DNA of 64,000 bases from Kribbella steppae (GTDB lineage: Bacteria; Actinomycetota; Actinomycetes; Propionibacteriales; Kribbellaceae): contig NZ_SLWN01000003.1 in the NCBI RefSeq assembly GCF_004342025.1, forward strand, positions 186,001 through 250,000, in the 5' to 3' direction. Positions 1-8,018 of the stretch are shown piece after piece (within the stretch, counting starts at the first letter, position 1; every line of letters starts with the position of its first letter). The notes under the pieces are model-generated. The model searched no databases and had not been told where the DNA came from. It saw nothing but the letters and a program-made list of their open reading frames with translations. Position numbers and translations under genes: made by a program.

Positions 1-459
1 GCGAGTCGGAGCCACTTCCTCCGCCTCCAGCAGCTTCTCGGTCAGCGTGTTGACGTCCGCGTCGTCCATCTCGTCACTGAGCCGCTGGCTGTACGCCGTC
101 TCCATTTGCTCGTGCTGGGTGAGCAGGCGGTCGATCGAGTGCCACACCTCGCGCGACGTCACGTCCTGCATGCGGCTGTCGCCGTACTGGCGTCCCTTCA
201 GGAACCGCAGCGACCGCTCCAGTTCCTTCGCGTTGCCGACGTACCTGGCGACCAGGTCGTCGCCGTCGGGCAGACGGCGTACATGCGGGAGGAGGACGTC
301 CTCGGCGGCGGCGAGGTGCTGGGCGGCGATGGCGTAGAACCAGTCGGTCTGGTGCCTGCGCTCCGGGTGCGCGGCGGCCGGATGGTGAGCCGGCTCGGAC
401 AGCTCGCGGATCCGGGCGTGTTCGTAGGTCAGGGCCAATTCGAGCGTCGAAGCGGTCAT
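1..459 (-). CDS. hemerythrin/HHE-domain protein, C-terminus cut by window edge
   Basis: Reading from ATG at 459 gives 153 residues open to the window edge, so the C-terminus is missing. A strong Shine-Dalgarno (GGAGGT) lies just upstream. The pattern of His and acidic residues fits a four-helix HHE cation-binding bundle: H14, then QHLAAAEDVLLPH (H48, E53, H59), then HSIDRLLTQHEQME near residues 107-118. Members bind a di-iron or other metal centre in the cytoplasm and are linked to oxygen, NO or redox sensing. The exact role here is unknown. The gene is monocistronic as far as seen; the next gene is 240 bp away and also on the minus strand. Confidence 0.75.
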   Translation of the reverse strand, partial: MTASTLELALTYEHARIRELSEPAHHPAAAHPERRHQTDWFYAIAAQHLAAAEDVLLPHVRRLPDGDDLVARYVGNAKELERSLRFLKGRQYGDSRMQDVTSREVWHSIDRLLTQHEQMETAYSQRLSDEMDDADVNTLTEKLLEAEEVAPTR

Positions 460-566
460 GGCAACCACCTCCAGGGGGTCTTCACTCCAGCGTGTGCCCA
501 TCCGCGTGCGACCGCAATCGCCCCACCGCGCTCCGTAACCCAACCGGTGCCGCTTACAGGCCCCCG

Positions 567-645
567 CGAACTGTGGTCGGACTTCAGGCGCCCGCACTGT
601 GGTCGGGACCTTCCGGCGCCCGCTGAGAGGGCTTCCGGCGCTCGC
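567..645. repeat. imperfect direct repeats between the first two genes
   Basis: Two copies of about 28 nt (567-594 and 594-623) share ACTGTGGTCGG followed by a TTC-GGCGCCCG end, and a third partial copy (625-645) keeps only GGCTTCCGGCGCTCGC. No reading frame uses them. Purpose unknown. Confidence 0.5.
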
Positions 646-655
646 GACGTGAAAC

Positions 656-688
656 GCCCGGGCTCAACCGTGGGAGGTTGGCCCGGGC
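656..688 (-). terminator. hairpin terminator of the aldo/keto reductase gene
   Basis: Arms 656-669 and 676-688 (GCCCGGGCTCAACC against GGTTGGCCCGGGC) close a 6-nt loop 14 nt past the stop codon of the minus-strand gene. A short T-containing stretch follows on the minus strand. Confidence 0.6.
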
Positions 689-701
689 AGGGGTGGAGCG
701 G

Positions 702-1736
702 TCAGGAGTCGGAGCTCTTCTTCCAGAGGTTGATACCGGCTTCGACGGCGTCCGCGTCGATGGCCTCGAGCTCTTCCGGGGTGAACTTCAGGTTGTTCAC
801 CGCCGCGAGGTTGTTCTCCAGCTGGGCGACGCTGGACGCGCCGATCAGGGCGCTGGTGACGCGGTCGTCGCGCAGGGTCCAGGCGAGCGCGAGCTGCGCG
901 ACGGACTGGCCGCGCTGCTTGGCGATCTCACTGAGCGCGCGGACGTGCTTCAGCGTGTCCTCGGTCAGGGAGTCGGGGTTGAGCGACTTGCCCTGCGCCG
1001 CACGGGAGTCCGCCGGTACGCCGTCCAGGTAGCGATCGGTCAGCACACCCTGCGCCAGCGGCGAGAACGCGATCACGCCGACACCCAGCTCACCGACGGC
1101 GTCGAGCAGGTCCTCCTCGATCCAGCGGTTCAGCATCGAGTACGACGGCTGGTGGATCAGCAGCGGCGTCCCCAGCTCCTGCAGAATCCGGGCCGCCTCC
1201 CGGGTCCGGTCGGCCGAGTACGACGAGATGCCGGCGTACAGGGCCTTGCCCGAACGCACTGCGGCGTCGAGCGCACCCATCGTCTCCTCGAGCGGCGTGT
1301 CCGGGTCGAACCGGTGCGAGTAGAAGATGTCGACGTAGTCCACGCCCATCCGGCTCAGCGACTGGTCCAGCGAGGCGAGCAGGTACTTCCGCGAGCCGCC
1401 GCCCTGACCGTACGGCCCCGGCCACATGTCGTACCCGGCCTTGGTCGACAGGATCAGCTCGTCGCGGTACTTCGCGAAGTCGCGGGCGAAGTGCGTCCCG
1501 AAGTTCGTCTCCGCCGAGCCGTACGGCGGACCGTAGTTGTTCGCCAGGTCGAAGTGCGTGACGCCGAGGTCGAACGCCCGGCGCAGGATGTCGCGCTGGG
1601 TGACGAACGGCTTGTCATCGCCGAAGTTGTGCCACAGCCCCAGCGAGATCGCGGGCAGCTGCAACCCGCTGCGCCCCGTCCGCCGGTAGGCCATCTTGTC
1701 GTCGTACCGGTCCTGAGCGGCTACGTAGTCAGTCAC
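702..1736 (-). CDS. mgrA: aldo/keto reductase, L-glyceraldehyde 3-phosphate reductase type
   Basis: 344 aa, full length for the YghZ/GPR branch of aldo/keto reductases (AKR14-like), cytosolic NADPH-dependent enzymes that reduce L-glyceraldehyde 3-phosphate and methylglyoxal-type aldehydes. The tetrad is visible: D63 and Y68 in DLANNYGPPYGSAETNFG, K99 in STKAGYDMWPG, and the His of YVDIFYSHRFDPDTP. The GTG start at 1736 keeps the N-terminal extension (..RYDDKMAYRRTGRSGLQLP) that also exists in E. coli YghZ. It is probably a single-gene unit, with its own terminator downstream. Family assignment is firm; the physiological substrate is inferred. Confidence 0.88.
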   Translation of the reverse strand: MTDYVAAQDRYDDKMAYRRTGRSGLQLPAISLGLWHNFGDDKPFVTQRDILRRAFDLGVTHFDLANNYGPPYGSAETNFGTHFARDFAKYRDELILSTKAGYDMWPGPYGQGGGSRKYLLASLDQSLSRMGVDYVDIFYSHRFDPDTPLEETMGALDAAVRSGKALYAGISSYSADRTREAARILQELGTPLLIHQPSYSMLNRWIEEDLLDAVGELGVGVIAFSPLAQGVLTDRYLDGVPADSRAAQGKSLNPDSLTEDTLKHVRALSEIAKQRGQSVAQLALAWTLRDDRVTSALIGASSVAQLENNLAAVNNLKFTPEELEAIDADAVEAGINLWKKSSDS

Positions 1737-1830
1737 GAGACCTCAGTCTGCCTCATGTCGTAACAAGTTCAAACCCCCTTGTTTTACAGCAGAAACCCCA
1801 GTGCTGACACCAAGAACCGCACCTTCTGGG

Positions 1831-2727
1831 TCAGGTGAGCGTGGACCAGGGTGCCGGTGGGTTGGTGGTGAAGAATCTCAGAAGGGCCAGGATGCGGCTG
1901 GCTGGGGGTGCGGTCCAGTGGCGCTGGCCTGGCCAGGGGTTGGCCGCCAGCTTGCCGAGGCCCCAGTGCAGATGGAACCAGAGGGCGGCAGCGGCTATCT
2001 CGTCCTCCTGCGGGGTGCGGCGTCCGGTGTGGGCGGTGCGGGTCTGGCGGATGTAGTCCGGGAGGATGGCGGCGACGTGTTCGAGGGGGAGTTTGGCGAA
2101 GTCCATGGCGCGTGGTGCCCAGGCAGCGTCGCCCCAGTCGATCAGCGCGCGGAGCTCGCCGTCCGGCCCGGCGAGAAGGTTGTGGGCGGCAACATCTCCG
2201 TGGATCAGCACCTTCGGTTCGTTCCGGTCGAAGCGGTCGGCCAGCCGGGTGAACCAGTCGCTCAGCCACTTCGCCGTACCGAGGTCCAGGTAGCCATGCT
2301 CCGCTAGGTGGTCGACCGTCCGCCACGGATCGCGACTGTCGTCCTCCGGTACGCCGGCAAGGTCGGTTCGCTCGGCTTCATGCAGCCGTGCCAAGTGCTC
2401 CGCCAGTCCCACCGGCACCTCGGTCGGCTCGGTCCCGTGCACGCGTTCCATCACGACGTACGGCGCATCGATCAGTGCGCGGCTGGCGTCGTACTCGACG
2501 ATTGCCGGAGTCAGTACGCCGGCCGACCGTGCGAAGGGTACGACGCCTGCCTCCTTCCGCAGGTCGTCCTCGAATCCTGGTCGCGCGACCCGCAGGAACA
2601 AGGCATCTCCGAGCACGAAACCGCGGTTCGCGACGCCGCCCGCGACCTCGGTCACCTGCTCCGGCGGAGCACCATGTCGCCGGCCGATCGCGGTGACGTG
2701 GGCCAGGAACTCGTCGCGTTCGCCCAC
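1831..2727 (-). CDS. aminoglycoside phosphotransferase-fold small-molecule kinase
   Basis: 298 aa from a GTG at 2727 preceded by GGGAGG at 5-nt spacing; a longer open frame upstream has no such site and runs into the divergent neighbour. The catalytic loop VLIHGDVAAHNLL (HxDxxxxN) and the metal-binding LIDWGDAAW define the APH/choline kinase family, soluble ATP-dependent kinases of aminoglycosides, macrolides, choline or sugars. The N-terminal lobe carries a GGVANRGFVLGDALFLRVA nucleotide-binding strand. The substrate cannot be read from sequence; antibiotic resistance should not be assumed. It is divergent from the flavin reductase gene, with 87 bp for both promoters. Confidence 0.82.
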   Translation of the reverse strand: MGERDEFLAHVTAIGRRHGAPPEQVTEVAGGVANRGFVLGDALFLRVARPGFEDDLRKEAGVVPFARSAGVLTPAIVEYDASRALIDAPYVVMERVHGTEPTEVPVGLAEHLARLHEAERTDLAGVPEDDSRDPWRTVDHLAEHGYLDLGTAKWLSDWFTRLADRFDRNEPKVLIHGDVAAHNLLAGPDGELRALIDWGDAAWAPRAMDFAKLPLEHVAAILPDYIRQTRTAHTGRRTPQEDEIAAAALWFHLHWGLGKLAANPWPGQRHWTAPPASRILALLRFFTTNPPAPWSTLT

Positions 2728-2814
2728 CAGCACCTCCCTCGTCGTCGCGTGATCCGTCCCACGATCCTTGTGCCGGGGCACCGGGGCGTCCACCGGATTT
2801 GATGTACTGCGGGC

Positions 2815-3438
2815 GTGCGTGTCGATCTGGATCCGGAAGAGACCGGGCGGCGGCGGTTCTACGCGGCGCTGAACTCCGTGGTGGTGCCGCGGCCGATCGC
2901 GTGGGTGTCGAGCCTGTCCGCCGACGGTGTGCTGAACCTCGCGCCGCATTCGTTCTTCACCGTGGCCTGTGTGCAGCCGCCGATGGTGCAGTTCACCTCG
3001 GTCGGGCGGAAGGACAGCCTGAACAACGTCGAGGCGACCGGCGAGTTCGTGGTGAACTTCGCGGCCGAACCACTGTTCGAGCAGATCAACGCGACGGCGA
3101 CCAACTTCCCCGCGGAGATCTCCGAGTTCGAAGCCGTCGGGCTGACCACCGAGCCCTCCCGCACCATCGCCGTACCGCGCGTCGCGGAGTCGCCGGTGGC
3201 GATCGAGTGCACCCTCCACACCACCCTCGAGCTGGGCGACTCGACCGTCGTGATCGGCCGGGTCCGCCACCTCGCGGTCGACGCGGCGGTGATGGTCGAC
3301 GGCCACCCGGAGATCCGGCTGCTCCGCCCACTGGCCCGCCTGGGCAAGGACGAGTGGTCGACCCTCGGCGAGATCCGCTCGATCACCCGGATCCGCCACT
3401 CCGACTGGCCCGGTCATTACAAACCACCTCATTCCTGA
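2815..3438 (+). CDS. flavin reductase-like (FMN-binding split barrel) protein
   Basis: 207 aa beginning at GTG 2815. The N-terminal half carries the flavin reductase-like domain signature: RFYAALNSVVVPRPIAWVSS, then NLAPHSFFTVACVQPPMVQF and KDSLNNVEATGEFVVNF, as in FMN-binding oxidoreductases of the split-barrel fold. Such proteins use FMN and either reduce flavin for a partner oxygenase or act in unknown redox steps. No partner monooxygenase is adjacent. There is no clear Shine-Dalgarno, so a leaderless start is possible. The 3' end faces the next minus-strand gene at 25 bp. Confidence 0.82.
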   Translation: MRVDLDPEETGRRRFYAALNSVVVPRPIAWVSSLSADGVLNLAPHSFFTVACVQPPMVQFTSVGRKDSLNNVEATGEFVVNFAAEPLFEQINATATNFPAEISEFEAVGLTTEPSRTIAVPRVAESPVAIECTLHTTLELGDSTVVIGRVRHLAVDAAVMVDGHPEIRLLRPLARLGKDEWSTLGEIRSITRIRHSDWPGHYKPPHS

Positions 3439-3463
3439 GTTCGTCAGCTCTCACACGGGTTGG

Positions 3464-4411
3464 TTAGTGGGGTGGGGGTTCCTTGAGGGCGAGGAGTTTG
3501 GTGAGGGCGTCGAGGTGTGGGGACAGGCGGAGTGGGCTGCTGTCGGGGGACGGGGTGGTGGCCGGGTGCCACTCGAGGGTGGGGGTGACCAGGTGGATGT
3601 CGGGGGACAACGGGCCTGGGTCGTGGGTGTAGGAGCGGGACGCGAGGTTGAGCATCAGGCCCAGGGCGGGGATGACCGAGAGATCGCGGATGACGTGGAT
3701 GAGGAGGAGGTCGCGGGCGGGGACGGCGGCGAGTACGCCGTACGGCGGGATCTCGGTGCGGAGGGATTCGCGGAGCACGGTGTCCAGGACGAGGGCACGG
3801 GACGCGGCGAAGATGGTGCCGGTGACCAGGGCGATCCTGATGTCGTCGTGCTCGACGTACTCGACGTGATCGGGGATGCGGCGGAGGTTGGTCAGGCCGA
3901 AGCGCTCGGCGTCGGACCAGGTCACGCCGAAATCGGACGGGTCGAGGAACATCGTGACGACGCCGTCCTGCGCCGTGGCCGGGATGGAGAGCAGGCCGGG
4001 GACGAAGTCGGCGCGGTCCGCGGACCACTCGGGTGGGAGTGCGTCGCGCGGGACCAGGCGCTGGATCAGCTCTCGCTCGGGGTCGGTGGGTGGCAGTGGA
4101 GGGCCCTGGCGTAGGCGGTCCAGGAGGTGGAGGAAGTGCTCCTCGACCAGGGCCGGCCAGCGGTGCTCCTCGAATCTGGAGACGGCACGGGCCAGGTTGC
4201 TCAGGCCGAGGATCGGGCCGTCCGCGGCTGGGTCGACCGGGACGAGGGTCGCGCCACCCGTGTAGGTGACGTCGAGGCCGAGGCGGGCCGCGGCGGTGAG
4301 GCCGAGGCGCACAAGTCGTGTGGCCTGGAGCTGGGTCAACGGAATCAGGACCGGGTCGGGCCGGTCGGAGTGGTTGCCGTGGGCACGTTCGGTGGAGCTG
4401 TCGATGGTCAT
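3464..4411 (-). CDS. conserved hypothetical protein, 315 aa
   Basis: The start at ATG 4411 is chosen because AGGAGG lies 8 nt upstream; 25 more residues are open upstream without a site. The protein is soluble, without signal peptide or membrane segment. I do not recognise a family. Visible features are an acidic middle with FLDPSDFGVTWSDAERFGL, a hydrophobic stretch DLLLIHVIRDLSVIPALGLML that probably forms core helices, and a Pro/Ser/Thr-rich C-terminus. Coding-strand composition becomes very C-rich toward the 3' end. It is divergent from the thioesterase gene (141 bp between). Confidence 0.65.
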   Translation of the reverse strand: MTIDSSTERAHGNHSDRPDPVLIPLTQLQATRLVRLGLTAAARLGLDVTYTGGATLVPVDPAADGPILGLSNLARAVSRFEEHRWPALVEEHFLHLLDRLRQGPPLPPTDPERELIQRLVPRDALPPEWSADRADFVPGLLSIPATAQDGVVTMFLDPSDFGVTWSDAERFGLTNLRRIPDHVEYVEHDDIRIALVTGTIFAASRALVLDTVLRESLRTEIPPYGVLAAVPARDLLLIHVIRDLSVIPALGLMLNLASRSYTHDPGPLSPDIHLVTPTLEWHPATTPSPDSSPLRLSPHLDALTKLLALKEPPPH

Positions 4412-4552
4412 CGTGGCCACCTCCTCGCCAGAGAAAGTACGAGGAATGGCACCCGATCCAGCCGGTCGTTTCGAACCTGTGGACAACTGCCCGGGATAGT
4501 CTGCGGCAACACCTCGGTGAACACGTCAGGCACGCAGGAGGAGTGGAACAGG

Positions 4553-5158
4553 ATGTCCAGCACACCGTCGTCGCGGCCGACCTCGGAGACGCGGTTGTCG
4601 CTGTCGCACATCACCGCGCAGAACGAGACCAACCTGCTGGGCACCGTGCACGGTGGCGTGATCATGACGCTGGTCGACTCGGTCGCGGGGGTGGTGGCGG
4701 CGCGGCATTCGGGTGGTCCCGCGGTCACCGCGTCGATGGACGAGATGACCTTCCTGGTGCCGGTGCGGGTCGGCGACGTCGTGCATTTCAGCGGTCAGGT
4801 GAACTGGACCGGGCGCAGTTCGATGGAGGTCGGCGTACGGATCACGGCCGATCGCTGGGACTCCGTCGGGCCCGAGGTTCATGTCGCGTCGGCGTACCTG
4901 GTGTTCGTCGCGGTCGACACCGACGGGCAGCCGCGGGCGGTACCGCAGGTCGTGCCGGAGACCGACGAGGAGCGCCGCCGGCTTCGCGAGGCCGAGATCC
5001 GGCGCAGCCACCGGCTCGCCCGGCGCGCAGCCATCATCGCCTCCCGCGAGGAAGACGCCCGTGAGCAAGACGCCCGCGATCAAGACACCCGCGAGAAAGT
5101 AGCTCCCGAGGACGCCGCGCGCGAAGCCACGGCTGACACCGTGGACGGCGCGCGGTGA
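4553..5158 (+). CDS. hotdog-fold acyl-CoA thioesterase (YciA/BACH type)
   Basis: 201 aa from ATG 4553 with GGAGGAG upstream. One hotdog domain spans about residues 12-140: TNLLGTVHGGVIMTLVDSVA provides the conserved NxxG...HGG helix, with VTASMDEMTFLVPVRVGDVV and VASAYLVFVAVD as the later strands. These cytosolic enzymes hydrolyse acyl-CoAs to free acid and CoA. The C-terminal 50 residues are charged and partly repetitive (EDAREQDARDQDTRE), encoded by short GAnGACnCCCG-type repeats, and lie outside the fold. The stop overlaps the next start by GTGA, so the ion-channel gene is translationally coupled. Confidence 0.85.
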   Translation: MSSTPSSRPTSETRLSLSHITAQNETNLLGTVHGGVIMTLVDSVAGVVAARHSGGPAVTASMDEMTFLVPVRVGDVVHFSGQVNWTGRSSMEVGVRITADRWDSVGPEVHVASAYLVFVAVDTDGQPRAVPQVVPETDEERRRLREAEIRRSHRLARRAAIIASREEDAREQDARDQDTREKVAPEDAAREATADTVDGAR

Positions 5159-5817
5159 GCTTGTTCGGCAGCGCACGGCGGCATCCGTCGGCGGTGTTGC
5201 TGCTCGTGCAGCTGCTCGGCGTCCTTGTCTACCCCGCGATGGAAGGTTCCCGCGGCGGCCGCGTCGCGTTCGAGATCCTCGGCATCTTCGTACTCGTCCT
5301 GGCCGTCTTCTCCGTCCGCGCCACCCCCGGCCTGACCTGGGTCAGCATCGGCCTCGGCATCCCGGCCGTCGTTCTCTCGCTGGTCGACGCATTCAGCCCG
5401 ACTGAGCCGGTCGTGGCCATCTCCGCCGTACTGCACGCGGCCTTCTACTTCTACGCCGCCTACAGTCTGCTGCGGTACATGCTGTCCGATCATGACGTCA
5501 GCACGGACGAGCTCTACGCGACCGGTGCGACGTTCACCTTGGTGGCTTGGGGTTTCGCCTACTTGTATGTGTTCATCCAGGTGCTGGTGCCCGGCAGCTT
5601 CATTGCGGCCGTCAACCCAACCGGAGACCGCACCTGGATGGAGCTGCTGTTCCTAAGCTTCACCACGCTGTCCAGCACGGGCCTCAGCGACATCATCCCC
5701 ATCACGTCGTGGGGCAGGTCGGTGGTCATGCTCGAGCAGCTGGCAGGTCTCGGGTACGTCGCCATGGTCGTGTCCCGCCTGGTCGGCCTGACCATCACCA
5801 GACGCAGCAACACCTAG
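5155..5817 (+). CDS. potassium-channel-like (Ion_trans_2) membrane protein
   Basis: 220 aa, starting at the GTG that overlaps the thioesterase stop. Six hydrophobic segments are visible; the last two enclose a pore-helix region, LFLSFTTLSSTGLSDIIP, followed by SWGRSVVMLEQLAGLGYVAM. This is the two-helix ion-channel layout, but the filter reads STGLSD rather than TVGYGD, so K+ selectivity is doubtful. The first four segments may be a non-voltage-sensing scaffold. Coupling to an acyl-CoA thioesterase hints at a lipid-linked role, which is only an inference. Confidence 0.7.
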   Translation: MSLFGSARRHPSAVLLLVQLLGVLVYPAMEGSRGGRVAFEILGIFVLVLAVFSVRATPGLTWVSIGLGIPAVVLSLVDAFSPTEPVVAISAVLHAAFYFYAAYSLLRYMLSDHDVSTDELYATGATFTLVAWGFAYLYVFIQVLVPGSFIAAVNPTGDRTWMELLFLSFTTLSSTGLSDIIPITSWGRSVVMLEQLAGLGYVAMVVSRLVGLTITRRSNT

Positions 5818-5948
5818 ACCCCCCCCGTTCCTCCAGAAGCACTTCGCCAAGGGAATCATGATCGGCGCCGTGAAGGGCTAGCAACGTGGAGGCCGAGCCG
5901 ACAGGCCTTGTGCCGCCGGGTGGATGAGCGAGCGGGACCGGTTCTGGC

Positions 5949-5954
5949 TACGCT
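5949..5954 (+). promoter_or_regulatory. -10 box TACGCT of the MarR gene (leaderless)
   Basis: TACGCT ends 6 nt before the ATG at 5961, so the transcript should begin at or next to the start codon. No Shine-Dalgarno is present. Confidence 0.5.
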
Positions 5955-5960
5955 GCGGGG

Positions 5961-6446
5961 ATGGCGGAACCCCGGTGGCTGAACGAGCAGGAGCAACAGG
6001 CGTGGCGCGCGTTCATCGCGGCGCAGCGCGTGGTGAACACCCGGATCGAGCAGCAGCTGCAACGCGATGCAGGGATACCGCACACGTACTACGAGATCCT
6101 CGTCCGACTGTCCGAGGCGCCTGACGGCCGGCTGCGGATGAGTGGGCTCGCGGTGGCCACCCAGGGCTCGCGCAGCCGCCTCTCGCACGCGGTGAACCGG
6201 CTGGAGCAGGCAGGCTGGGTACGTCGCGAGGGCATCGAGTCCGACCGTCGCGGTCAGGTCGCGATCATCACCGATCTGGGCAGGCAGAAGCTGGTCGAGA
6301 CCGCACCCGGCCACGTGGAGGAAGTCCGCAAGTCGGTCTTCGACGCGCTCACCGAGGATCAGATCGACCACCTGCACGACATCTGCGCCACCCTCGCCCA
6401 GCACTCCGGCGACACGGTCGACCGGGCCGCTTGGGAGCGCCGCTGA
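5961..6446 (+). CDS. MarR-family transcriptional regulator
   Basis: 161 aa, normal MarR length. The winged helix covers about residues 45-115: YYEILVRLSEAPDGRLRMSGLA, then the recognition helix GSRSRLSHAVNRLEQAGWVRR and the wing ESDRRGQVAIITDLGRQKL. The flanking helices (WRAFIAAQRVVNTRIEQQL and the C-terminal VFDALTEDQIDHLHDICATL) should form the dimer interface. It likely represses its own transcription and perhaps the GH3-DUF202-DUF202 genes that follow within 1 nt, responding to a small phenolic or other ligand. The start is leaderless. Confidence 0.88.
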   Translation: MAEPRWLNEQEQQAWRAFIAAQRVVNTRIEQQLQRDAGIPHTYYEILVRLSEAPDGRLRMSGLAVATQGSRSRLSHAVNRLEQAGWVRREGIESDRRGQVAIITDLGRQKLVETAPGHVEEVRKSVFDALTEDQIDHLHDICATLAQHSGDTVDRAAWERR

Positions 6447-6447
6447 C

Positions 6448-7686
6448 ATGAAGCGCCAAGCAGCAGCGGTCGTGCTGACAGCTCTCCTGCTGACCAGCTG
6501 CAGCGACTCCGGCTCACCCACCGCCGGCCCCAGCACAGTGCCGTCCTCGTCGGCCACACTGCCCACCACAGCAGCGCCCACCCCGCCACCGACCTCAACA
6601 CCGACACCGACACCGACCCCAAGCCAGACGGCCACGCCGACGCAGACCAGCTGCATCGACCAGAAGCTGCAAGCCCTCACCCTGCGAGAGCAAGCGGCGC
6701 AGCTGATCATGACCGGCATCAGCGCCAACGGCATGACCTCGACCCAGCGCCCCATCGTGCAGAAGCAGAAGCCCGGCGGCATCCTCCTGCTCGGCAACGG
6801 CGGCAGCCTGTCCCACACCCGTACGGCAATGGCCGCGACGACCACTGCCGCCACGGTCAAGGGCATCCGCCCGCTGATCGCGGCAGACCAGGAGGGCGGT
6901 CAGGTCCAGCGTCTGAAGGGCCCTGGCTTCGACCGCATTCCGGCCGCGACCGTGCAGGGCACCTGGTCCAGCTCCAAGCTCACCTCCGAAGCGGAGGGGT
7001 GGGGCGACCAGCTCAAGGAGGCCGGTGTCAACGTCGACCTCGCGCCGGTGGCTGACGTCGTACCGAACTCGCTGAAGGAGCAGAACGCTCCGATCGGCAG
7101 TCTGGACCGTGAGTACGGCAACACGCCGGGGGAGGTCGGGCCGCCCGTCCAGGCGTTCGTGAGGGGTATGCAGGCAGCCGGTGTGATGACCTCGGTCAAG
7201 CACTTCCCGGGCCTCGGCCGAGTGCGCGGCAACACCGACTTCTCCTCCGGTGTGGTCGACAACGTCACTGTGCGCGGTGACGCGGACCTCCAGCCGTTCG
7301 CCGACGGGCTCGAGGCGGGTGCCGACATGGTGATGATCTCGACCGCCACCTACAACAAGATCGACCCGAAGAACCGCGCGGTGTTCTCGCCGACCGTCAT
7401 CCAGGGCATGGTCCGCGGCGATCTGAAGTGGGGTGGCGTGGTGATCACCGACGACGTCGGCGCGGCCGCGGAGGTGGCCTCGGTACCGGCGGGCCAGCGG
7501 GCGACCCGGTTCGTCGCAGCCGGCGGGGACATCGTCATCAACGCCAGGGCGGGGCTGACCTCCACCATGGTGAACGCTCTGGTCGCCAAGGCCGAGCAGG
7601 ACAAGACGTTCGCCGCACAGCTGACGAGTAGCGTGAGGCGCGTGCTGACACTCAAGGAGAGCCACGGCCTGGTGAGCTGCGGATGA
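6448..7686 (+). CDS. glycoside hydrolase family 3 lipoprotein (LpqI/NagZ-like)
   Basis: 412 aa. A signal peptide with lipobox (LLLTSCS) anchors it to the outer face of the membrane, and a Pro/Thr linker (residues about 30-65) precedes one GH3 TIM barrel. Seen motifs: LLGNGGSLSHT, IAADQEGGQVQRL, KHFPGLGRVRG and the nucleophile region GVVITDDVGA. The family removes beta-N-acetylhexosamine from muropeptides or wall glycans; M. tuberculosis LpqI is the closest match I recall. The usual NagZ Asp-x-His acid loop (PGHG...DSH) is replaced by PGLG...NTDFSSG. The stop overlaps the next ATG (ATGA). Confidence 0.85.
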   Translation: MKRQAAAVVLTALLLTSCSDSGSPTAGPSTVPSSSATLPTTAAPTPPPTSTPTPTPTPSQTATPTQTSCIDQKLQALTLREQAAQLIMTGISANGMTSTQRPIVQKQKPGGILLLGNGGSLSHTRTAMAATTTAATVKGIRPLIAADQEGGQVQRLKGPGFDRIPAATVQGTWSSSKLTSEAEGWGDQLKEAGVNVDLAPVADVVPNSLKEQNAPIGSLDREYGNTPGEVGPPVQAFVRGMQAAGVMTSVKHFPGLGRVRGNTDFSSGVVDNVTVRGDADLQPFADGLEAGADMVMISTATYNKIDPKNRAVFSPTVIQGMVRGDLKWGGVVITDDVGAAAEVASVPAGQRATRFVAAGGDIVINARAGLTSTMVNALVAKAEQDKTFAAQLTSSVRRVLTLKESHGLVSCG

Positions 7687-8018
7687 CGGAGGAGCAGGAA
7701 CCCGACTACCGCTTCACCCTGGCCAACGAGCGGACCTATCTGGCCTATCTGCGGACCTCCCTGGCCTGCTACGCGGGCGGTCTGTCCGCCGTACAGTTCC
7801 TCGATCTCGGCCCGGACCGCTGGGCGGCCAAGATCATCGGTGTGGTTCTGGTCACCACCGGGATCATCACCACGGCAGGCGCCTTCCGCCGCTGGCAGCA
7901 GAACTTCACCGCGATGCGAACCGGTGGCCGTCTCCCGGTGACCCGGCTGCCCTTGATGCTGGCAGCAACGATCGGTGTGGTCGGCCTGATCGGCCTGCTG
8001 TTCTCGATATGGCGATGA
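7683..8018 (+). CDS. DUF202 (YidH-type) membrane protein
   Basis: 111 aa with three predicted membrane helices. The N-terminus carries the DUF202 hallmark LANERTYLAYLRTSLACYAGG, with the invariant NERT(F/Y)LAWxR-like element just before helix 1. The function of YidH/DUF202 proteins is not established. The ATG overlaps the stop of the GH3 gene, and its own stop overlaps the next DUF202 gene, so the three are one translationally coupled unit. Confidence 0.82.
   Translation: MTEEQEPDYRFTLANERTYLAYLRTSLACYAGGLSAVQFLDLGPDRWAAKIIGVVLVTTGIITTAGAFRRWQQNFTAMRTGGRLPVTRLPLMLAATIGVVGLIGLLFSIWR

Noticed and set aside
1831..2727. Aminoglycoside resistance gene
   Set aside because: Only the kinase fold is shared; no residue pattern points to aminoglycosides.
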